This document shows positions 18,685-27,262 of a stretch of 64,000 bases of DNA, piece by piece. The notes below the pieces were generated by a model that was not told the origin of the DNA, did not search any database, and worked only from the letters and a program-made list of their open reading frames with translations. Where the stretch lies: positions 16,571-80,570 of the forward strand of contig NZ_JACCDD010000011.1 of the NCBI RefSeq assembly GCF_013415115.1, written 5' to 3'. A program made the translations under genes and the position numbers. This stretch comes from Vreelandella zhaodongensis (lineage in GTDB: Bacteria; Pseudomonadota; Gammaproteobacteria; Pseudomonadales; Halomonadaceae). Each line of letters starts with the position of its first letter. The stretch's first letter is position 1.

Positions 18685-18825
18685 ATGGTTGACAATAATA
18701 GAGTGACTGCCTTTACGTTCACGGCCTATCCAGGCCGTAAGCTGGGCACAGGGAACTTTGCAAAACGTGACCACAGCCTAACTGACAACCTCCCTAGCGG
18801 GTGCTCGCTAGTGTCAGTAACGTGA
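18685..18825 (+). CDS. candidate 46-residue small protein between putA1 and putP
   Basis: An open frame with an ATG at 18685 preceded by AAAGGAA about 8 bases away, starting 48 bp after the putA1 stop. The product (starting MVDNNRVTAFTFTAYPGRK) has no membrane segment and no family I know. It contains only two prolines, so it is not a proline-coded attenuator peptide. The 3' end overlaps a stem-loop at 18781-18818. It may be a real small protein or chance; codon evidence alone cannot decide. Confidence 0.3.
   Translation: MVDNNRVTAFTFTAYPGRKLGTGNFAKRDHSLTDNLPSGCSLVSVT
18781..18818 (+). promoter_or_regulatory. compound stem-loop between putA1 and putP
   Basis: Outer arms ACTGACA and TGTCAGT enclose inner arms CTAGCG and CGCTAG, with a 6-base bulge and a 6-base loop. 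No T-run follows. It may be an mRNA processing or stabilising element, or part of the leader of putP. The rest of the 345-bp gap shows nothing else that I can identify. Confidence 0.5.
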
Positions 18826-18981
18826 ATAAAAGGGGTTAACAAAAAATACAACCGTGCCATTGCTGAGCTTTTTTCGGTAAGCGCACAAAACCTGTCGGCG
18901 CTAGGATTGTACGAAAAGTCAGCCTACACAGGCATTTTTCGCACATAGCCTAGCTCCGTTCTGACGAAATGGAGAAGTTTC

Positions 18982-20472
18982 ATGGCTGCTGGTGTTTGGA
19001 TTAGTTTATTTGGTTATTTTGCGCTGATGATCGCCATAGGCGTTTACGCAATGCGCAAGTCGACGTCTTCATCCGAAGATTACATGCTTGGTGGTCGTAC
19101 CCTGAGCCCAAAAGTAGCGGCGCTATCAGCAGGCGCTTCTGATATGAGTGGCTGGTTGCTCTTAGGGCTACCTGGTGCCATGTTTGTTTCGGGCCTAGGC
19201 TCCGCCTGGATTGGTATAGGCTTATTGGTAGGGGCGTTTTTCAACTGGCTGTTGGTCGCTCCACGCCTGCGTGAACAGACCATTCATTATGGTAACGCCA
19301 TTACCATCCCAGCCTTTCTAGCGAATCGCTTTCCAACACGCGCACTTTCTCTGCGCACTGTCTCGGCTATCGTGATCGTTATCTTTTTCGCAGTATATAC
19401 AGCGTCAGGTTTAGTAGCGGGCGGCAAGCTTTTTGAAAGCGCGTTTAGCGGTATTTATAACTTTGGCGATATGAGTAATTACGGCATGGGTGTGATGATC
19501 ACGCTAGGTGTCGTACTTATTTATACGGTAGTTGGCGGTTTTCTAGCCGTGAGCATGACGGACTTTGTCCAGGGCTGCATCATGATGTTTGCTCTAATCA
19601 TCATGCCTGCAGTGGTACTGTTTGGTGAAGGTGGCGGCGGTTTCTCTCAAGCGTCTCAAACCCTAAATGAGGTCGATCCCACGCTGTTATCCTGGACGTC
19701 GGGGCTAACCTTCATCGGCTGGCTGTCTGCGGTTACCTGGGGGCTGGGCTACTTTGGTCAACCACATATCATTGTGCGCTTCATGGCTATCCGGTCACAG
19801 CAAGATGTTCCTGTTGCCCGTAACATTGGTATGGGCTGGATGCTAATCTCACTGATTGGTGCCGTTTCTTTGGGCATCTTTGGTCGAGCTTATGCAATTC
19901 GTAATGGTTTGGATGTTCAGGATCCAGAAACAATCTTCATCATCCTAGCGGATCTGCTGTTCCATCCACTAATTACCGGTTTCCTCTATGCGGCTCTGCT
20001 AGCAGCTGTCATGAGTACTATCTCTAGCCAACTTCTAGTGTCGTCCTCATCGTTGACCGAAGACTTCTATCGCCTATTCCTGCATAAGAAAGCGACCGAA
20101 CAACAGTGTGTGGCCGTAGGCCGGGTCTGCGTGGTGCTAGTTGGCATTGCTGCCGCCATTATTGCGTCTGATGAAGACTCACAGGTTCTGGGGTTAGTCA
20201 GTAACGCCTGGGCAGGCTTCGGTGCGGCGTTTGGCCCGCTGATTATTCTGTCGCTGATGTGGCCACGTACAAATGGTAATGGCGCCATCGCGGGCATGGT
20301 AGTGGGCGCTGCGACGGTCATGATCTGGATTACACTGGGCTGGAACGGAGAATTTATGGGCGGTCCTGGTATCTACGAGATCATTCCCGGCTTCATCGCC
20401 TCCTTCATCGCCATCATGGTGGTGAGCAACGCGACTGCCGATTCTGGTGAATATCAACACATCACTCGCTAA
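18982..20472 (+). CDS. putP: sodium/proline symporter
   Basis: An inner-membrane Na+-coupled proline importer of 496 residues with about 13 helices of the SSS family. Diagnostic text is YMLGGRTLSP, then LSAGASDMSGWLLLGLPGA, the sodium-site region of PutP, and later LAAVMSTISSQLLVSSSSLTEDFY. It supplies substrate to the two PutA enzymes that flank it. The ATG at 18982 has TGGAGAAG upstream. Part of this gene (about 19883-19950) matches a decayed fragment downstream of the second putA. Confidence 0.97.
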   Translation: MAAGVWISLFGYFALMIAIGVYAMRKSTSSSEDYMLGGRTLSPKVAALSAGASDMSGWLLLGLPGAMFVSGLGSAWIGIGLLVGAFFNWLLVAPRLREQTIHYGNAITIPAFLANRFPTRALSLRTVSAIVIVIFFAVYTASGLVAGGKLFESAFSGIYNFGDMSNYGMGVMITLGVVLIYTVVGGFLAVSMTDFVQGCIMMFALIIMPAVVLFGEGGGGFSQASQTLNEVDPTLLSWTSGLTFIGWLSAVTWGLGYFGQPHIIVRFMAIRSQQDVPVARNIGMGWMLISLIGAVSLGIFGRAYAIRNGLDVQDPETIFIILADLLFHPLITGFLYAALLAAVMSTISSQLLVSSSSLTEDFYRLFLHKKATEQQCVAVGRVCVVLVGIAAAIIASDEDSQVLGLVSNAWAGFGAAFGPLIILSLMWPRTNGNGAIAGMVVGAATVMIWITLGWNGEFMGGPGIYEIIPGFIASFIAIMVVSNATADSGEYQHITR

Positions 20473-20495
20473 CACCGTGCATTAAAGCCACCGAG

Positions 20496-20515
20496 AGGGC
20501 TCCCGAGGGAGCCCT
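20496..20515 (+). terminator. hairpin after putP
   Basis: AGGGCTCCC and GGGAGCCCT (20496-20504 and 20507-20515) form a near-perfect stem 24 bp past the putP stop. The T-run is poor (TTATG), so it may be a weak or rho-assisted terminator. Confidence 0.55.
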
Positions 20516-20723
20516 TATGCATACGATATGTAGAAAAACCTGACCAACAGTGAAACGGCGTAATCGTTCACTTTGCTATTCACTCTATCACCCACTATGT
20601 CACCCACTATTCATCGCCCATGGCAACAGGCCACCTCAGAATGTGGCCATTCAAGACCATGGAAAGACGACATCCCAGTCGACGCATCAACGCTACGTGT
20701 CGACTCGCAAGGAGAGACCCTCT

Positions 20724-23700
20724 ATGAACGACGCCAACCTTCCTTCGAACAGCGACGTGAGTGATCTACGCTCGCGCATCCGCACCAACTATGACGCCGA
20801 TGAAGCAACGGTGCTGCAGGAGCTTGTTGAGCGTATCAAGCTATCCGAAGATGACCGCCGAAAGGTGGCTGCCGTTGGCGCTCACTACGTGGAGCGCGTC
20901 CGCAAGGAAAGGTCGCCCTCGATGATGGAGGCGTTCTTGGCCGAGTACGGGCTCTCGACCACCGAGGGCGTCGGCCTGATGTGTCTAGCAGAAGCCCTGC
21001 TCCGTGTGCCAGATGCGGAAACCATCGACGACCTGATCCACGATAAAATTGAGCCGTCCGACTGGGGTGCACACCTGGGCAAATCATCCTCCTCGATGGT
21101 CAACGCCTCGACCTGGGCGTTATTGCTTACCGGCAAGGTGCTGGAAGATGATCCTAAGGGCCCAACGCGGGCACTACGCGGCCTAGTACGACGTATGGGC
21201 GAGCCAGTGGTGCGTAAAGCGGTTGGCCAGTCGATGAAGATTCTCGGCCGCCAATTTGTGCTAGGTCAGACCATAGAAGAGGGTATGAAGAACGCCCGCG
21301 AACTGGAGAAACAGGGCTATACCTACTCCTACGACATGCTGGGCGAAGCGGCGCGGACAGACGAAGATGCCATCCGTTATCACGAAGCTTATGCCAAGGC
21401 GATCGCCGCAATCGCCGAGCAGTCCAAGGGTGATGTGCGCGGAAGCCCCGGCATCTCAGTGAAACTTTCGGCCCTGCACCCGCGTTATGAGTACACCCAC
21501 CGTGACACGGTGATGGCAGAACTCGTGCCGCGCGCGTTGGAACTAGTGCAGCAAGCGGCTAAGGCCAATATCGGCTTCAATATCGACGCTGAAGAGCAAG
21601 ACCGGTTAGACCTGTCTCTCGACGTGATTGAGGCACTCATGGCCGACCCAAGTCTGGATGGATGGGACGGTTTCGGGGTCGTTGTGCAAGCCTACGGGCG
21701 CCGTGCCGCGCCGGTAATCGAAACACTCTACGCGCTTGCCAAGCGGTTCAACCGTAAGATCATGGTGCGTCTGGTCAAGGGTGCCTACTGGGATACCGAG
21801 ATCAAGCTGTCCCAGGAGATGGGCGTCAAAACCTTTCCGGTCTTCACCCGCAAGGTCAACACCGATGTTAGTTACATGGCCTGCGCCCAGATGCTACTCG
21901 ACCGACGCGACCGCATCTACCCGCAGTTCGCCACTCATAACGCCCACACCTGTGCCGCCGTGGTGGCCATGGCGGGCGACGATAAGGATAGCTACGAGTT
22001 TCAGCGCCTGCACGGTATGGGGGAATCGCTGCACCACATCGTCAAGCAAGCAGAAGGCACACACTGCCGTATCTACGCCCCTGTCGGCGCGCACCGCGAC
22101 CTGCTGGCCTATTTGGTACGCCGCCTGCTGGAGAACGGTGCAAACTCCTCGTTCGTCAATCAGGTAGTAGACAGTTCGATTCCTCCGAGCGAGGTATCGA
22201 AGGATCCGGTAGACGGTTTTAAGCAGCTTGGCGACGCCACCTCAAGCCCACTGATTCGTCAGCCCGGCGAGTTGTTCGCACCTGACCGCATGAACTCCAA
22301 AGGCTACCGGATCAACGAACCCGCCTCGGTTCTTCCGCTGCTTGACGCGCGTGAAACCTTCGCCGACAAGACCTGGACGGCAGGCCCCATGCTAGCTGGA
22401 AACCCGGCCCCTCAGGGTCCGGCTCGCGATGCGGTCTCCCCCGCCGACGACTCGCGCGTAATCGGCAAAGTGTATGAGGCCACCGCTGAAGAGGTAGCTT
22501 TCGCGCTCGACGCTGCCGAGGAAGGCTTCCGCGAGTGGTCAGCGCGTCCCGTGGCCCAGCGTGCCGAGGTGCTGCGTCGTACCGCCGATCTCTTTGAGGA
22601 GCACATTGCCGAGCTGACCGTGATTACCACCCGTGAAGCCGGCAAGATGATGTTCGATGGTATCGCCGAAGTGCGCGAAGCGGTGGACTTCCTGCGTTAC
22701 TACGCTAATCAAGGCGAGCGCCTGGAAGCGGAAGAACCCGGCAGCGCCCGAGGTATCTTTGTCTGCATTAGCCCATGGAACTTCCCCCTGGCTATCACAA
22801 CCGGACAGATCGCAGCTGCTTTGGTGGCAGGTAACGCCGTGCTTGCCAAGCCCGCCGAGCAGACGCCGCTGATCGCCGCCCGTGCCGTGGAGCTGATGCG
22901 TGAGGCTGGCCTGCCGGAAGCAGCACTTCAGTTGTTGCCGGGCGACGGACCGACGGTGGGCGGCCCGCTAACCAGCGACCCACGTATTGCAGGTGTCTGC
23001 TTCACCGGCTCGACCCCAGTGGCACAAATCATCCATAAGGCTCTGGCGAAAAACGCGGGCTCCGATGCTGTATTGATCGCCGAGACTGGCGGGCTCAACT
23101 CGATGATCGTGGACTCCACGGCACTGACCGAGCAGGCGGTACGCGACATCCTAATCTCCTCCTTCCAGTCAGCCGGTCAGCGCTGTTCGGCGCTGCGGAT
23201 GCTGTATGTTCAGGAAGAGGCTCGCGATCGCTTGCTCAGTATGCTCTATGGCGCCATGGACGCACTCACCATTGGCGACCCCTGGAATACAGACACCGAC
23301 GTCTCTCCGGTGATCGACGCCGACGCCCAGGCTGAGATAAGTGACTATGTGACCACGCATGAGAAGGCCGGCAAGGTGTTGAAGAAGCTGCCTGCCCCCG
23401 CCACTGGCACCTTCGTCACTCCAGCGGTGATCGAGGTTGGGGGCATTGAAGATCTTGAGCGTGAAATCTTCGGCCCAGTGCTACACGTGGCCACCTTCAA
23501 AGCGCGAGATATTGACAAAGTCGTCGACGCCATTAACAGCAAAGGTTATGGGCTGACCTTCGGCCTACATACCCGTATCGACGACCGCGTGCAGCAGATT
23601 GTCGAGCGCATCCATGTCGGTAACGTTTATGTCAATCGTAACCAGATCGGTGCTATCGTCGGCTCCCAGCCGTTCGGGGGCGAGGGCCTCTCAGGCACCG

Positions 23701-24389
23701 GCCCCAAGGCCGGCGGCCCCCTCTATGTCACTCGCTTCCGCCGCACTTCCGCCGCCGAGCACCACGAGAAGCCAGAGGGGAAAGCCGTGCCACTCAGCGA
23801 TCTCCAAGCGGCTCTCGATGGGTTGGATTCTCGCAACTGGGCAGCCCGTCCCGATCGGGTTGAGGTGCTCCGTAAGTCGCTTTCCGGCAAGGGTGGCGTG
23901 GTTCGCAGGGCGCTAAATGAAACGGCGGCTCTCGACATGACGCCGCAGACCCTGCCTGGGCCCACAGGGGAAAGCAACCGCTTGGCGATGTATCCGAAGG
24001 GGGCGGTGCTCTGCCTCGGGCCAACCCTGGATATCGCCGCTGCCCAAGCAGTTCAGGCGCTTGGCGCAGGTTGTGCGGCAGTCGTGGTCGCGCCAGGTGC
24101 GGTTCAAGCGGTTCAGCCGCTGATTGACGCCGGAGCGCCGCTAGTTGGACTCGATGGAAGTGTCTCAGCCGAGACGCTAAGCGAGGTCAAAGGCATTGCA
24201 GCGGTAGCTGCGGCTGGCAAAAGTGACTGGACCTATGAACTGCGGAATGCACTTGCCAAGCGCGATGGCGCCATCGTACCGCTCGAGACCCAGACCATTT
24301 CGCCAGATCGCTACGTGGTAGAGCGCCACCTGTGCATCGACACAACAGCAGCAGGAGGCAACGCTAGTCTGCTGGCAACGGCTGAGTAG
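20724..24389 (+). CDS. putA: bifunctional proline dehydrogenase / P5C dehydrogenase, long form (PutA2)
   Basis: A second PutA of about 1221 residues. It repeats all motifs of PutA1 (VKLSALHPRYEY, RLVKGAYWDTEIK, SPWNFPLAITTG, Glu in IAETGGLN, Cys821 in AGQRCSALR) and adds a C-terminal domain of about 170 residues (from about MYPKGAVLCLGPTLDIAA) that in long PutAs covers the aldehyde site, ending in GGNASLL. It too lacks a ribbon-helix-helix. I chose the ATG at 20724, with AAGGAG 9 bases upstream; a longer frame from 20550 adds a non-conserved leader. Hand-counted 60-base samples give 73% and 67% GC here against 47% and 52% in putA1, suggesting a different origin. Confidence 0.96.
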   Translation: MNDANLPSNSDVSDLRSRIRTNYDADEATVLQELVERIKLSEDDRRKVAAVGAHYVERVRKERSPSMMEAFLAEYGLSTTEGVGLMCLAEALLRVPDAETIDDLIHDKIEPSDWGAHLGKSSSSMVNASTWALLLTGKVLEDDPKGPTRALRGLVRRMGEPVVRKAVGQSMKILGRQFVLGQTIEEGMKNARELEKQGYTYSYDMLGEAARTDEDAIRYHEAYAKAIAAIAEQSKGDVRGSPGISVKLSALHPRYEYTHRDTVMAELVPRALELVQQAAKANIGFNIDAEEQDRLDLSLDVIEALMADPSLDGWDGFGVVVQAYGRRAAPVIETLYALAKRFNRKIMVRLVKGAYWDTEIKLSQEMGVKTFPVFTRKVNTDVSYMACAQMLLDRRDRIYPQFATHNAHTCAAVVAMAGDDKDSYEFQRLHGMGESLHHIVKQAEGTHCRIYAPVGAHRDLLAYLVRRLLENGANSSFVNQVVDSSIPPSEVSKDPVDGFKQLGDATSSPLIRQPGELFAPDRMNSKGYRINEPASVLPLLDARETFADKTWTAGPMLAGNPAPQGPARDAVSPADDSRVIGKVYEATAEEVAFALDAAEEGFREWSARPVAQRAEVLRRTADLFEEHIAELTVITTREAGKMMFDGIAEVREAVDFLRYYANQGERLEAEEPGSARGIFVCISPWNFPLAITTGQIAAALVAGNAVLAKPAEQTPLIAARAVELMREAGLPEAALQLLPGDGPTVGGPLTSDPRIAGVCFTGSTPVAQIIHKALAKNAGSDAVLIAETGGLNSMIVDSTALTEQAVRDILISSFQSAGQRCSALRMLYVQEEARDRLLSMLYGAMDALTIGDPWNTDTDVSPVIDADAQAEISDYVTTHEKAGKVLKKLPAPATGTFVTPAVIEVGGIEDLEREIFGPVLHVATFKARDIDKVVDAINSKGYGLTFGLHTRIDDRVQQIVERIHVGNVYVNRNQIGAIVGSQPFGGEGLSGTGPKAGGPLYVTRFRRTSAAEHHEKPEGKAVPLSDLQAALDGLDSRNWAARPDRVEVLRKSLSGKGGVVRRALNETAALDMTPQTLPGPTGESNRLAMYPKGAVLCLGPTLDIAAAQAVQALGAGCAAVVVAPGAVQAVQPLIDAGAPLVGLDGSVSAETLSEVKGIAAVAAAGKSDWTYELRNALAKRDGAIVPLETQTISPDRYVVERHLCIDTTAAGGNASLLATAE

Positions 24390-24526
24390 GTATACCAGCC
24401 TTGTCAACGCCTTATCTGCTCTCTTTCAAGGTAGATAAGGCAATGACCCCATGCTGTCAGGAGACGATCCATACGGAAGTCTCCTCAACAAGGGGACATA
24501 GAGACCTAGGCACTAGTAGCCTTTTT

Positions 24527-24591
24527 AATCGAGCCTATGAATTCGTAATGGGTGGATGTCCAAGATCCGGAAACGATCTTTATCACCGTAA
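24527..24591 (+). pseudogene. decayed fragment of a second putP
   Basis: About 62 bases align with putP positions 19887-19948 at roughly 82% identity with two one-base deletions. Where the frame is kept, it encodes DVQDPETIFI exactly as in PutP, and nearly all differences there fall in third codon positions (GTT/GTC, CAG/CAA, CCA/CCG, ACA/ACG, TTC/TTT). So this is the remains of a diverged homologue, not a recent copy of the local gene. No promoter or longer frame remains. The rest of the 424-bp gap shows only the putA2 terminator and the ompW leader. Confidence 0.75.
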
Positions 24592-24605
24592 TTAATTGAT
24601 CATTG

Positions 24606-24637
24606 AGGCCTTCCCACATGATGGGAAGGCCTTTTTC
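24606..24637 (+). terminator. strong rho-independent terminator after the putA2 region
   Basis: A 10-bp perfect stem AGGCCTTCCC/GGGAAGGCCT with a 7-base loop is followed by a T-run. It closes the put locus just past the putP fragment. Confidence 0.9.
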
Positions 24638-24813
24638 AGTTCAGGTAGCCACGTTTGATCCCATTAATTAACGGCGGAGCGCTACTCTTTGCCCTAGGTC
24701 AATAACCTGCCCTCTTCTAGCCGATACACTCTTCCCATGGTTCTCGACACACCCATCGACTTCTCGTTAACCCATTACTGAAACGACTTATTTTAACGGT
24801 TAGGAGCAACGCT

Positions 24814-25440
24814 ATGCGCCATAATACTCTATCTACCTTGCTTGTCACTGGGCTTGCCGCGACCACGATGCTAGCAAGCAGCCAAGTGCTTGCTTACGGT
24901 GCCGGTGATTTCTTTACGCGTGTAGGTGTTGCAAAGGTAGAACCGAAAAGCAACAACGGCTCTCTGGCTGACGGCGCATTAGCTGTTGATGTTCAGGATA
25001 AAACCAACTTTGCTTTTACCCTGGGCTACCGCTTTCATGACAATATAGGCGTTGAACTACTAGCTGCCCTGCCCTTTAAGCACGATATTGCGCTAAATGG
25101 TGACAATGTAGCTTCTACCAAGCACCTGCCACCTACGCTAACGCTGCAGTATTACCCGCTGGGAGGCACAGAGGCACGGGTGCAGCCCTATGTTGGCGCA
25201 GGTATTAACTACACGCGCTTCTCTGATGAGAGCTTAGAGGGCGCTGAGTTGGATTTAGACAACTCTTGGGGCGCAGCGGCGCAAGTAGGCGTGGATCTGT
25301 TAATTGACGGTAATTGGGCGCTTAACGCCGCTGCTTGGTATATCGATATTGACACTGACGCAAAAGTTAACGGTGACCCCGTTGGCACCGTCAAAATTGA
25401 TCCACTCGTCGTGATGGCCGGTATCAGCTACCGCTTCTAA
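24814..25440 (+). CDS. ompW: OmpW family outer membrane protein
   Basis: An eight-stranded outer-membrane barrel of 208 residues. It has a signal peptide (about residues 1-27, cut near VLAYG), the GDFFTRVGVAKVEP start, TFALGYRF-like strands (FAFTLGYRF, DNIGVELLAALPF), a central LPPTLTLQYYPL block and the terminal Phe of an outer-membrane protein (GISYRF). OmpW forms a hydrophobic channel and in enterobacteria responds to oxygen, salt and iron state; no such control site can be asserted here. The ATG is preceded by TAGGAGCAACGCT. Confidence 0.93.
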   Translation: MRHNTLSTLLVTGLAATTMLASSQVLAYGAGDFFTRVGVAKVEPKSNNGSLADGALAVDVQDKTNFAFTLGYRFHDNIGVELLAALPFKHDIALNGDNVASTKHLPPTLTLQYYPLGGTEARVQPYVGAGINYTRFSDESLEGAELDLDNSWGAAAQVGVDLLIDGNWALNAAAWYIDIDTDAKVNGDPVGTVKIDPLVVMAGISYRF

Positions 25441-25468
25441 CGGCTGCTTTTTCACCCATACGCTAAGC

Positions 25469-25505
25469 AAAAATGCCCAAGGCTCATAAAGCCCTGGGCA
25501 TTTTT
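25469..25505. terminator. bidirectional terminator between ompW and the yqcC-type gene
   Basis: AAAAA, a 10-bp stem TGCCCAAGGC/GCCCTGGGCA with one mismatch and a 7-base loop, then TTTTT. It can end transcription from both converging genes. Confidence 0.9.
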
Positions 25506-25553
25506 ATATGGCACATATCACTAACGGGTAGCGAGCAACAATGCTGGCCAAGT

Positions 25554-25886
25554 TCAGTTATCTGTAACGATCTGATCTATTTTTTCAACCGCACGCACGA
25601 CCAATAGCTGATCACTGGCACGCACCTTTTCTTGCATTAAGTAAGCGGCCACTGCCGGTGCTACATCGCACTTGGCAGGCATAGCTGCTTGAGCATCAAT
25701 CAGTGCATTCAATCGCGCGATAAAAACAAAGCGTATCCACTGAGGCAGCGACATAGTATCGATACAAAAGGGTTGCTGACTGGCAAATGCAGAGGCCTCG
25801 GGCGTTGGCATGCGCCATAAATTAGCGGCCTTCATAGTCGCTTCAAGCTCAAGAAGCGCAGTTTGAAGCTGTTGATAAACGCTCAT
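25554..25886 (-). CDS. YqcC family protein (DUF446)
   Basis: A 110-residue helical cytoplasmic protein. The signature of the family is visible in CIDTMSLPQWIRFVFIARLNALID. In E. coli yqcC sits beside truC, but its role is unknown. I chose the ATG at 25886 (AAAGGTG upstream); an upstream frame from 25916 is less likely. It faces away from the next gene across a 285-bp region rich in DnaA-box-like sites. Confidence 0.85.
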   Translation of the reverse strand: MSVYQQLQTALLELEATMKAANLWRMPTPEASAFASQQPFCIDTMSLPQWIRFVFIARLNALIDAQAAMPAKCDVAPAVAAYLMQEKVRASDQLLVVRAVEKIDQIVTDN

Positions 25887-25931
25887 AGACACCTTTTCAC
25901 ATATTTCAGTGGGCACCCATTATCCCAATAC

Positions 25932-26081
25932 TGTGGGTAACTTGCCACTCACCCTGAGCAAATTAGCACGTTAACCACAGACTCACAGAAAACCTGCAAG
26001 AGGCTGTGGATAAACTATGGAAAGGTTTCGCAACGGTTACTCTCACGCGGCCTCAGCACTGTTGCTCAATTTTTAACCACA
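25932..26081. promoter_or_regulatory. cluster of DnaA-box-like sites
   Basis: Four 9-mers related to TTATCCACA lie in this intergenic stretch: TGTGGGTAA at 25932 (one mismatch), TTAACCACA at 25971 (one mismatch), TGTGGATAA at 26005 (perfect) and TTAACCACA at 26073 (one mismatch). They may titrate DnaA or regulate a neighbour. Confidence 0.4.
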
Positions 26082-26171
26082 AAAACAATAACGCATGGAT
26101 TAATCAGCATTTGCGGCTGACAGTGCCACATCGGCAAGGTAGAGTGCAGGCTTGCAAAGCGGAAGGATGTC

Positions 26172-27218
26172 ATGGAACCCATTCAAACTTTAGATGCGTT
26201 TTTTACTCGCAGTGGCGCCGAAGTTTCCCTTTATCATATGGGACGCCGTGTAACTGCCTGCTCCCGTGAAACACTTCGTGCATTTGAAAGCGGAGAGCTT
26301 GCCTGGCCAGAGCCATGGCAACAACAAGCTCGCCTGGGCATCGTATTTCGCTTAGGCGACATGCCCGAGCCCGCAATCTGGTTTTTAGCACTTCCGTTAG
26401 ATGAACAGGGCTTACTGGTACCTGCTCAGCGGGACGGTTTTATCAATCGCCTGCTTGAAACCCTGGGACGCAGCACTTCTCATGCGGGCCTTGAAACGCT
26501 AGCAAAAGAAGAAACGGCAGACGTGGATCACTTAATGAAGGATAATCCACTCGCGTTTACACCCGATATCACCTTTCAAGCAATGCTCAATGCTCAAGCG
26601 ACCCATAACCTGGGACTACCCGCCAGCCAGCATTTAGAGCCCGTAGAAGCGTATTTTAGCGGCCAGCAATCCATTGACTGGCAAGCACTTGGGTTACAAG
26701 GAATTGCCGATTATGTCACCCGCCTTGATGACGCTACTGCTGAGGCGTTAGCGTTACGTATCAGCCTGTTACCCGTTAGTGTCATTCATTCGCTGTGTTA
26801 CTGTCTTGAACATCGGCCACTTACCGAGCCACTCGTCAACGCACTGCGTGTACGGGGAGAACAAGCGGCAAGCGAAGGCGATGTTGAAACGCTATGTGCG
26901 TGTGTTCGCGCTATAGGAAGCTCATCTAGCGCAAAGGTAGGCAACTGGTACATTAGCCTGTTAAACGACAGCGCCGCCTGCGGCCCTGATCTATTAGCGG
27001 CTATTGCTGGTCGCGGATGGCCATGGTTGGAAGATGGGGAATGTTTACCGCTCTTTTTATTGCGCCTAGCGGAAGATCAACGAACCAATTTTACGGCCGT
27101 GATTCGGGATATTGCTTTAATACCTCGTCTACGCTTACTCGTCATCATGGCCCTACGCGATTCGCCAACAACATCCCCTATCCAGCAGCGTTTAGCGCAT
27201 ATGAAGCCCCGTACATAA
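26172..27218 (+). CDS. DUF3549 family protein
   Basis: A 348-residue soluble protein conserved in Pseudomonas and Halomonas with no known activity. It starts MEPIQTLDAFFTRSGAEVSLY, a region typical of DUF3549, and is otherwise rich in helices with no visible catalytic motif. The ATG has GGAAGGA 5 bases upstream. It is followed 44 bp later by the rimB-rimK pair, but with a different gene family order from those I recall, so the link may be positional only. Confidence 0.8.
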   Translation: MEPIQTLDAFFTRSGAEVSLYHMGRRVTACSRETLRAFESGELAWPEPWQQQARLGIVFRLGDMPEPAIWFLALPLDEQGLLVPAQRDGFINRLLETLGRSTSHAGLETLAKEETADVDHLMKDNPLAFTPDITFQAMLNAQATHNLGLPASQHLEPVEAYFSGQQSIDWQALGLQGIADYVTRLDDATAEALALRISLLPVSVIHSLCYCLEHRPLTEPLVNALRVRGEQAASEGDVETLCACVRAIGSSSSAKVGNWYISLLNDSAACGPDLLAAIAGRGWPWLEDGECLPLFLLRLAEDQRTNFTAVIRDIALIPRLRLLVIMALRDSPTTSPIQQRLAHMKPRT

Positions 27219-27262
27219 TGCTTGGTTGACATGTTTCTCTAATGACGAGCAAGGAGTTTGCC

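Noticed and set aside
20550..20723. A 58-residue N-terminal extension of putA2
   Set aside because: The leader is not PutA-like and the ATG at 20724 has a good ribosome site. The upstream part lies in the putP terminator region.
21736..22167. A 143-residue plus-strand frame inside putA2
   Set aside because: An off-frame shadow caused by the high GC of putA2; the PutA motifs lie in the main frame.
24640..24813. An FNR/ANR box upstream of ompW (TTGATCCCATTAA)
   Set aside because: The two halves are one base too close and the second half is poor, so the match is not convincing.
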